Shown: positions 59,151-64,000 of the stretch, piece by piece
Layout of the letters: each line of letters begins with the position of its first letter
Position numbering within the stretch: position 1 is the first letter of the stretch
DNA from: Streptomyces sp. Alt3
GTDB lineage: Bacteria; Actinomycetota; Actinomycetes; Streptomycetales; Streptomycetaceae
Assembly: GCF_030719215.1 (NCBI RefSeq)
Contig: NZ_CP120983.1
Location: 7,502,001 to 7,566,000, forward strand
DNA length: 64,000 nt
Direction of reading: 5' to 3'
Made by a program: the position numbers and the translations under genes
The notes under the pieces: model-generated
What the model was told of the DNA's origin: nothing
What the model saw: only the letters and a program-made list of their open reading frames with translations
The model's database searches: none

Positions 59151-60641
59151 GTGACCTCGTTGCACACCACCAGCGTGCGGCGCAGACGTCTGGGTGTGGC
59201 GGCAGCCGCGGCCGGACTCATCGCCACGCTGTTCACGGCCGGACCCGCGGCCGCGACACCCGACCCGGGCGACACCGCCACCACACGCAGCGGTGTCTCC
59301 GTGAGTGAGCAGGCGGAAGCCAGAGCCGCCATCGAGAGCGGCGAGATACCCGGTGTGGACGAGATCGTCCACAGCGCGAACATCGAGCACCTCGCGAACG
59401 TCCCCAAGGACGCGCTTCAGGGGCTCAACACGGACCTGGCCTTCCAGGGCAGCTACGCCTACGCGGGAAACTACGACGGTTTCCGGATCTTCGACATCCG
59501 CAACCCGAAGAAGCCGAGGACCGTCGCCCAGGTCCTGTGCCCCGGCTCGCAGAACGACATCTCGGTCTCGGGGAACCTGCTCTTCCTGTCGACCGACTCC
59601 TCGCGCAGTGACAACTCGTGCGCCAGCACCACCCAGCCGGCCACGGAGAAGTCCTCCTGGGAGGGCATGAAGGTCTTCGACATCAGCGACAAGCGCAACC
59701 CGAAGTACGTCGCGGCGGTCGAGACCGCGTGTGGTTCGCACACCCACACGATCATCCCGGAGCGCAAGAACGTCTACGTGTACGTCTCGTCGTACTCGCC
59801 GAACGAGACGTTCCCGGACTGCCAGCCGCCGCACGACGGGATCTCCGTCATCAAGGTGCCGCGCAACGCTCCCGAGGACTCCCGGATCGTCAACTTCCCG
59901 GTGCTCTTCCCGGACGGCGGCAACCCGGGCGCGCCGACCAACCCCGGCGTCTCGAAGACCACCGGATGCCACGACATCACCGTTCTGCCGTCGAAGGACC
60001 TGGCAGCCGGCGCGTGCATGGGTGACGGTCTGCTGTTCTCCATCAAGGACCCGGAGAACCCCAAGATCATCGACCGGGTCCAGGACAACGTGAACTTCGC
60101 GTTCTGGCACTCCGCGACCTTCAACCAGGACGCCGACAAGGTCGTGTTCACCGACGAGCTCGGCGGCGGCGGCGCGGCGACCTGCAACGACGAGATCGGC
60201 CCGAACCGTGGCGCGGACGGTGTCTACGACATCAAGGGCCGGGGCGACCACCGCAAGCTGGTCTTCCGCAGCTACTTCAAGATCGACCGCCCGCAGGCGG
60301 ACACCGAGGTCTGTGTCGCGCACAACGGTTCGATCATCCCGGTCAAGGGCCGCGACATCATGGTCCAGGCCTGGTACCAGGGCGGGATCTCCGTGTGGGA
60401 CTTCACCGACTCCGCCAAGCCCAAGGAGATCGCCTACTTCGAACGCGGTCCGGTCTCCACGGAGGCGGTCACCACGGCCGGTCCGTGGTCGGCCTACTAC
60501 TACAACGGCTACATCTACTCCAACGACATCGCCAAGGGCTTCGATGTCCTGAAGCTCAACGACCGGCGGACCGACCCGGCGAAGAAGGTGCGGCTGCCGG
60601 AGCTCAACGTGCAGACGCAGCCGGACTACTTCGGCCGCTGA
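59151..60641 (+). CDS. Secreted LVIVD-repeat protein
   Basis: 496 residues. Signal peptide about 1-36 (ending AGPAAATP). Beta-propeller of LVIVD-type repeats: YAGNYDGFRIFDIRNPKKPR, GMKVFDISDKRNPKYVAAVE, GISVWDFTDSAKPKEIAYFE. Two long loops carry Cys pairs and HTHTIIPERKNVYVYVS. Function unknown; extracellular, and paired with a DUF305 lipoprotein, so a shared metal or surface role is possible. GTG 59151 with GGAGG. Confidence 0.85.
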   Translation: MTSLHTTSVRRRRLGVAAAAAGLIATLFTAGPAAATPDPGDTATTRSGVSVSEQAEARAAIESGEIPGVDEIVHSANIEHLANVPKDALQGLNTDLAFQGSYAYAGNYDGFRIFDIRNPKKPRTVAQVLCPGSQNDISVSGNLLFLSTDSSRSDNSCASTTQPATEKSSWEGMKVFDISDKRNPKYVAAVETACGSHTHTIIPERKNVYVYVSSYSPNETFPDCQPPHDGISVIKVPRNAPEDSRIVNFPVLFPDGGNPGAPTNPGVSKTTGCHDITVLPSKDLAAGACMGDGLLFSIKDPENPKIIDRVQDNVNFAFWHSATFNQDADKVVFTDELGGGGAATCNDEIGPNRGADGVYDIKGRGDHRKLVFRSYFKIDRPQADTEVCVAHNGSIIPVKGRDIMVQAWYQGGISVWDFTDSAKPKEIAYFERGPVSTEAVTTAGPWSAYYYNGYIYSNDIAKGFDVLKLNDRRTDPAKKVRLPELNVQTQPDYFGR

Positions 60642-60691
60642 TCCAGGGGTTCGCCCCGCGCCTCGTGCGGTTCGCAGGCAGATGGGAAGAA

Positions 60692-60726
60692 GTGCCCCGC
60701 CGGGAGGTCTCCACCCGGCGGGGCAC
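60692..60726 (+). terminator. 13-bp terminator hairpin after LVIVD gene
   Basis: GTGCCCCGCCGGG (60692-60704) pairs exactly with 60714-60726 around a 9-nt loop, 50 nt past the stop codon. Confidence 0.8.
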
Positions 60727-60815
60727 ATCCGTCCCGTCGACCCGCGAGGGGACGCGCTGCAGCACTGTCACCGGCGATGCGTGGAGCACCGCGCCGGACG
60801 CGGCGGCCCGGTCGC

Positions 60816-60995
60816 TCAGGCGGCCGGCCGCACGCTCGTCCCCGCGGCAGCCGCCCACTCCACCAGCAGGCGCTGGTACTCCGTCTCGTCGTCCGGGGAC
60901 AGCAGCCCGCCCGAACGCTGCCAGAGCGTGCGGATCTGTTCGTTGACCTCGGAGGCGGTGCGTACGGCGGCAGACGTGTTCGGGTACGGGGACAT
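60816..60995 (-). CDS. Small hypothetical protein, 59 residues
   Basis: MSPYPNTSAAVRTASEVNEQ at the start, then IRTLWQRSGGLLSPDDETEY and QRLLVEWAAAA. It has a predicted helical hairpin, soluble, not recognised. On the minus strand TAGTTT ends 7 nt before the ATG at 60995, so the mRNA is probably leaderless. The start codon lies within a perfect 14-bp palindrome, GGGGACATGTCCCC (60988-61001), which could be an operator. Confidence 0.65.
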   Translation of the reverse strand: MSPYPNTSAAVRTASEVNEQIRTLWQRSGGLLSPDDETEYQRLLVEWAAAAGTSVRPAA

Positions 60996-61042
60996 GTCCC
61001 CCAAACTAAACCCCTGCCGAGCCGTCGGACCCCCTTGCGGGC

Positions 61043-61054
61043 AGGGATATCCCT
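61043..61054. promoter_or_regulatory. 12-bp palindrome AGGGATATCCCT
   Basis: Perfect palindrome 48 nt upstream of the 59-residue protein gene and 45 nt beyond the end of the HAD gene. An operator is possible; no other evidence. Confidence 0.3.
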
Positions 61055-61098
61055 CACACCTTCTCCCGGAATCCTTCACGAGCGCCGGGGTCGCGCCG

Positions 61099-61800
61099 TC
61101 ACCCGGCGGATCCCGTCAGCCCCAGCGCCCGGAGTCCGTCAGGCCGCTCCGTCACGGGCAGATGGTCGACGAAACGCACGTCACAGCCCACGGCGGCCGC
61201 ACCCGCGTCCGCGTGGCGGTCGTCACCGACCATGACCACCTCCGCGGGATCACACCCCAGCAGCGAGCACGCCGTGCGGAACAGGCCCGGATCGGGCTTC
61301 TGGACGCCGTGTTCGTAGGACAGGACGTACACGTCGATCAGCTCGTCCAGGCCGTGCGCACGGAATACGGGGCGCAGGTCCCAGCCGATGTTGCTCACGA
61401 CGCCGACCGCCGTGCCGTCACGGCGCAGCGAGCGCAGCACCTCCGCCGCGTCGGGGTACGGCCGCCAGGCGGCGGGGCTCATGTGGCGCTCGTACAGTGC
61501 CTCGTACAGGCCCGGATCCGGGAGGGCCGCCTGACGGGCCATGCCGGTGTAGGCCTCTCTGTGCTGACGGGCGCTGCTGTCGCGCTCGGCCCACACGGCT
61601 GTCAGCGACGGCGGGATCCTTTCGGGGCCCGGGCCTCCGGGAAGCGCTCCGGCCTCGGTCAGCCGGCGCGCGTAGCGCTCGAAGTCGGCCTGCCCCATGG
61701 CCGTGCCCCGCGCGTCGAGGACGGCACGCAGCCACGCGTCGACGGGCTCGATCCGGAAGAGGGTCCCGGAGAAGTCGAAAAGAACACCCTTGATCTGCAT
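61099..61800 (-). CDS. HAD-superfamily hydrolase
   Basis: 233 residues. Motif I GVLFDFSGTLFRI, in which the second Asp of DxDGT is replaced by Ser (DFSGT), as in haloacid-dehalogenase or phosphonatase-like members. Motif II VGVVSNIGW, motif III KPDPGLFRTACSLLG, and motif IV VVMVGDDRHADAGAA are present. Without the second Asp, phosphatase activity may be weak or replaced by another hydrolysis. Possibly in one transcript with the PAP2 gene 30 bp upstream. Confidence 0.85.
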   Translation of the reverse strand: MQIKGVLFDFSGTLFRIEPVDAWLRAVLDARGTAMGQADFERYARRLTEAGALPGGPGPERIPPSLTAVWAERDSSARQHREAYTGMARQAALPDPGLYEALYERHMSPAAWRPYPDAAEVLRSLRRDGTAVGVVSNIGWDLRPVFRAHGLDELIDVYVLSYEHGVQKPDPGLFRTACSLLGCDPAEVVMVGDDRHADAGAAAVGCDVRFVDHLPVTERPDGLRALGLTGSAG

Positions 61801-61830
61801 GAGCCGATCTTCGCCGCCCCCGGGGGGAAG

Positions 61831-62526
61831 CTACAAGCGGCTCTCCTCGTCACCGGCCTGCCGCCGGCTGTGACGGGTGTACCTGTCGTAGCCGGCCACG
61901 GAGAAAGCGACCAGGGTGCTTCCCAGCAGCACTCCGCCCACCACGTCGCTCAGCCAGTGCACGCCCAGGTAGACGCGTGTGAAGGCCACGCCGGTCACCG
62001 AGATCACGGCGAGCACGAGCGCGCCCCACCACAGGGTCTGCTGCGTGCCGTGCAGGCGCAGCAGCCACATCAGGAGCCCACAGGTCACCACGGCGGTCAT
62101 GACGTGCCCCGAGGGGAAGGCCGCGTAGTGCGCCGAGTCCACCGGGTCGAGCCACCGAGGACGTTCCCGGCCCACCGCGGCCTTCAGGCCTTGCTGTACG
62201 AGTGTGGCGAGCAGGCTGGTCGCGGCTACCCACCCCGCGAGCAGGCGCGATCCGCGCCACCACAGGGCGATCACGACGACCGCCGTCAGGACGCGCATCG
62301 TCCAGGGGTCCCACACCCAGTCCGTCAGTACCCGGTTGACGTGGACCAGCCCCGGTTCGGTCACCGCGCTGCGGTGCAGTGACCCGGCCACCGCTGTGTC
62401 CAGCGACATCAGGGGCGACCAGCGGACCGCGACCAGCACGAGCACGACGAGTGACAGCGAGGCACCGGCGAGGCCGGTGATCAGCAGGAGGGACCGGGGC
62501 CGCGGAGGGGCGGGAGGGGAGTGCAT
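61831..62526 (-). CDS. PAP2-family membrane phosphatase
   Basis: 231 residues, about six membrane helices. The three PAP2 motifs are KAAVGRERPRW, PSGH (AAFPSGHVMTA) and TRVYLGVHWLSDV, with the catalytic His residues present. It dephosphorylates undecaprenyl pyrophosphate, phosphatidic acid or related lipids at the outer membrane face. A standard Streptomyces paralogue. Confidence 0.9.
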   Translation of the reverse strand: MHSPPAPPRPRSLLLITGLAGASLSLVVLVLVAVRWSPLMSLDTAVAGSLHRSAVTEPGLVHVNRVLTDWVWDPWTMRVLTAVVVIALWWRGSRLLAGWVAATSLLATLVQQGLKAAVGRERPRWLDPVDSAHYAAFPSGHVMTAVVTCGLLMWLLRLHGTQQTLWWGALVLAVISVTGVAFTRVYLGVHWLSDVVGGVLLGSTLVAFSVAGYDRYTRHSRRQAGDEESRL

Positions 62527-62560
62527 GGGTACGATCCTCCGCCACGAGCCGCGCGTGAGG

Positions 62561-63496
62561 CTATCCCAGAGCGCTGAGTCCGGGCACGAATGCCACCAGC
62601 AGCGGGACCACCGGCACCAGGGCCGCCGCGGCGGTCAACCGCAGCCGACGGCCCGCGGTGAGCCGCTCCACCGGAGTCAGCAGGCGGTTCACCCTGAGCG
62701 GCATCTGGGCGCCGGAGGCGGGTGCGGGGCCGAACACACCGCGGTCCTCGTTGAGTTCGACCAGGGCGAGCGCGATCGTCAGACGCCCGAAGCGCCGTGA
62801 CGCCATGTCGTCCGCGGCCAGTTCGACGAGATGGTGCATCTCGTCCCGGAAGGCGGCGAACACCGGCACCTGCGGGAAGCCTGTCGCGAGCGCGTCCGAG
62901 CAGTGCAGGAGCCAGTCGTGGCGGGCCTGCGCGTGTCCCTGCTCGTGGGCCAGCACGGCATCCAGCTGACGCCCCTTCAGGCGGCCGAGTGCCGCCGTGG
63001 TGACGACCAGTTGGGGAGCCGCGCCCGGCAGCCACCACGCGTCGGGCCGTTCGCCCTCCAGCACCACGAGTCGTCCGCCGCCTGCCTCCTCGCCCGGCAT
63101 CAGCGGGGCGCGGACCAGCAGTTCGGTGCGCCGTTGCCTGCGGCGGGCCCGGGCCCGGTGGATCTCGCGTACGAGCATGGCGGCCGTCCACAGTCCGCCG
63201 AGGGCGAGCAGGACCGCGATGACCGCCGACCAGGGCCCGTACGCGCCGAGGGCGTACGCCTCGACCACGGCGTGCGGCGCGGGAGCGAAGACATGGCCGC
63301 GGACCGCCTGCCAGGCGGCAGCCGCGCTGAAGGTCATGGACAGCCCGAACGACAGCAGGACGCCCGCGACCACGCACTGCCACACCCACAGCGCCACGAC
63401 CGGCTCGCGCTCGGGCCATCGGGCCCTCGCCATCAGACCCGGGGCCACGACGGCAGCCAGTGCACCGAGCAGCAGCAGCACGAGGGAGACCAACAT
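62561..63496 (-). CDS. M56-family membrane metallopeptidase (BlaR1-like, no sensor domain)
   Basis: 311 residues. Three N-terminal membrane helices and one C-terminal helix. Zinc motif HEQGH in LDAVLAHEQGHAQARHDWLL, and the downstream ELAADD with the third ligand. There is no penicillin-binding sensor domain. Many such genes sit beside a BlaI-type repressor; none is seen within the window on the downstream side. Signal-dependent intramembrane or cytoplasmic proteolysis is the family role. Confidence 0.88.
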   Translation of the reverse strand: MLVSLVLLLLGALAAVVAPGLMARARWPEREPVVALWVWQCVVAGVLLSFGLSMTFSAAAAWQAVRGHVFAPAPHAVVEAYALGAYGPWSAVIAVLLALGGLWTAAMLVREIHRARARRRQRRTELLVRAPLMPGEEAGGGRLVVLEGERPDAWWLPGAAPQLVVTTAALGRLKGRQLDAVLAHEQGHAQARHDWLLHCSDALATGFPQVPVFAAFRDEMHHLVELAADDMASRRFGRLTIALALVELNEDRGVFGPAPASGAQMPLRVNRLLTPVERLTAGRRLRLTAAAALVPVVPLLVAFVPGLSALG

Positions 63497-63583
63497 GGGC
63501 GTCAGCCTATGAGTGCCGGGGTGTCCCCGGGTATGGCCGCGCGCGGCAAGTGACGTACGACACGGGGCGCGGGGCCGTCCGTC

Positions 63584-64000
63584 TCACAGGGTGAGCAGCA
63601 TGGCGAACATGGCTATCCCCATGGTCAGCCTGCACGCCAGCGCGAGTTCCGGCCGCGCGTCCCAGACCGGGCCCGTCGTGGTGGTGGGGGCGCCGGCACC
63701 GGCCGGCACACCGACCGGTGCCGGGATCAGCCGGCCCGCCGAGCCCAGGACGTAGAGCGCGTAGTAGACGAGGAGGACTCCTGTCAGCGCGGGGACGCCT
63801 CCGGCCGGTTGGGCCCCGTGTCCCAGGTGGCCGCCCCCCGAGGCGTGGGCGGCGCCGGGTGCCATGGCCACGGCCATGTAGACCATCGCCAGGGAGCCGA
63901 CCGCATGGTGCGGATGATGGCCGCCGTCCCTGAGGCGCACGACGGCGTGCAGGGCGGCGGCACCGAACACCACCGCATGGACCACCCACATCCACTCAGG
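63584..64000 (-). CDS. DUF5134 membrane protein, N-terminus beyond window
   Basis: C-terminal 139 residues visible; the frame is open through the right edge (PEW before MWVVHAVVFG), so the ATG at 63991 is probably internal. Several membrane helices and a His-rich loop (GGHHPHHAVG, GGGHLGHGAQ) typical of DUF5134, a family of unknown function possibly linked to metal handling. Ends 87 bp before the M56 peptidase gene on the same strand. Confidence 0.75.
   Translation of the reverse strand, partial: PEWMWVVHAVVFGAAALHAVVRLRDGGHHPHHAVGSLAMVYMAVAMAPGAAHASGGGHLGHGAQPAGGVPALTGVLLVYYALYVLGSAGRLIPAPVGVPAGAGAPTTTTGPVWDARPELALACRLTMGIAMFAMLLTL

Overview
The window is high-GC actinobacterial DNA, almost certainly from a Streptomyces chromosome. 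GTG, and once TTG, start codons are frequent. There is one gene per 1 to 1.5 kb, 4-bp stop/start overlaps inside operons, several genes that look leaderless, and the gene content is typical of the genus: LacI-controlled sugar uptake, ROK, ArsR and TetR regulators, secreted glycoside hydrolases, sortase, Ser/Thr kinase. I saw no tRNA, rRNA, insertion sequence, prophage or CRISPR array. Both edges cut a gene.

Layout. 1-2930: a peptide export cassette on the minus strand. It has a 75-residue double-glycine-leader peptide, a strong terminator, an HlyD-type adaptor and a peptidase-containing ABC exporter that runs off the edge; no modification enzyme is visible. 3592-12007: a CebR-box-controlled GH74 xyloglucanase, an FAD monooxygenase, a LAXTG-type wall protein, and a secreted discoidin/beta-helix protein with its own promoter and operator. 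12151-21033: a minus-strand sulfatase island holding a formylglycine-generating enzyme, a ROK regulator broken by a 35-bp tandem duplication, a sulfonate-type ABC importer, a cytoplasmic type I sulfatase and a secreted GH43 enzyme. 21292-22904: a repeat-built surface protein and a class F-like sortase. 23169-27678: a giant HEAT-repeat protein interrupted by a one-base frameshift.

27683-45594 is mixed housekeeping and accessory content: a stand-alone 3'-phosphoesterase of the LigD type, GH16 glucanase, aldo/keto reductase, Ser/Thr kinase, HAD phosphatase, Lrp regulator, SDR/TetR pair, FUSC transporter, lactonase, sirohydrochlorin chelatase-like protein, BadF-type sugar kinase, uracil-DNA glycosylase, saccharopine dehydrogenase-like protein, APC permease and universal stress protein. 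46998-53860 is a complete bxlREFGA-type xylobiose uptake and hydrolysis locus with CGAA-N3-TTCG operators at both ends. 54425-58212 holds an Old Yellow Enzyme, a methyltransferase, an ArsR regulator and a ferredoxin-NADP reductase. One TACGR-N6-TCGTA operator type occurs singly at the ArsR promoter and as a 17-bp-period array before the Old Yellow Enzyme. The right end has a DUF305 lipoprotein divergent from an LVIVD-repeat protein, a tiny 59-residue protein, a HAD hydrolase, a PAP2 phosphatase, an M56 metallopeptidase and a DUF5134 membrane protein.

How it fits together. Much of the window is plant-polymer scavenging (xyloglucan, beta-1,3-glucan, arabinan/xylan, xylobiose) with dedicated repressors. 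The two least ordinary systems are the glycine-zipper peptide with its exporter at the left edge and the self-contained sulfatase island, in which maturase, importer, sulfatase, hydrolase and regulator lie together.
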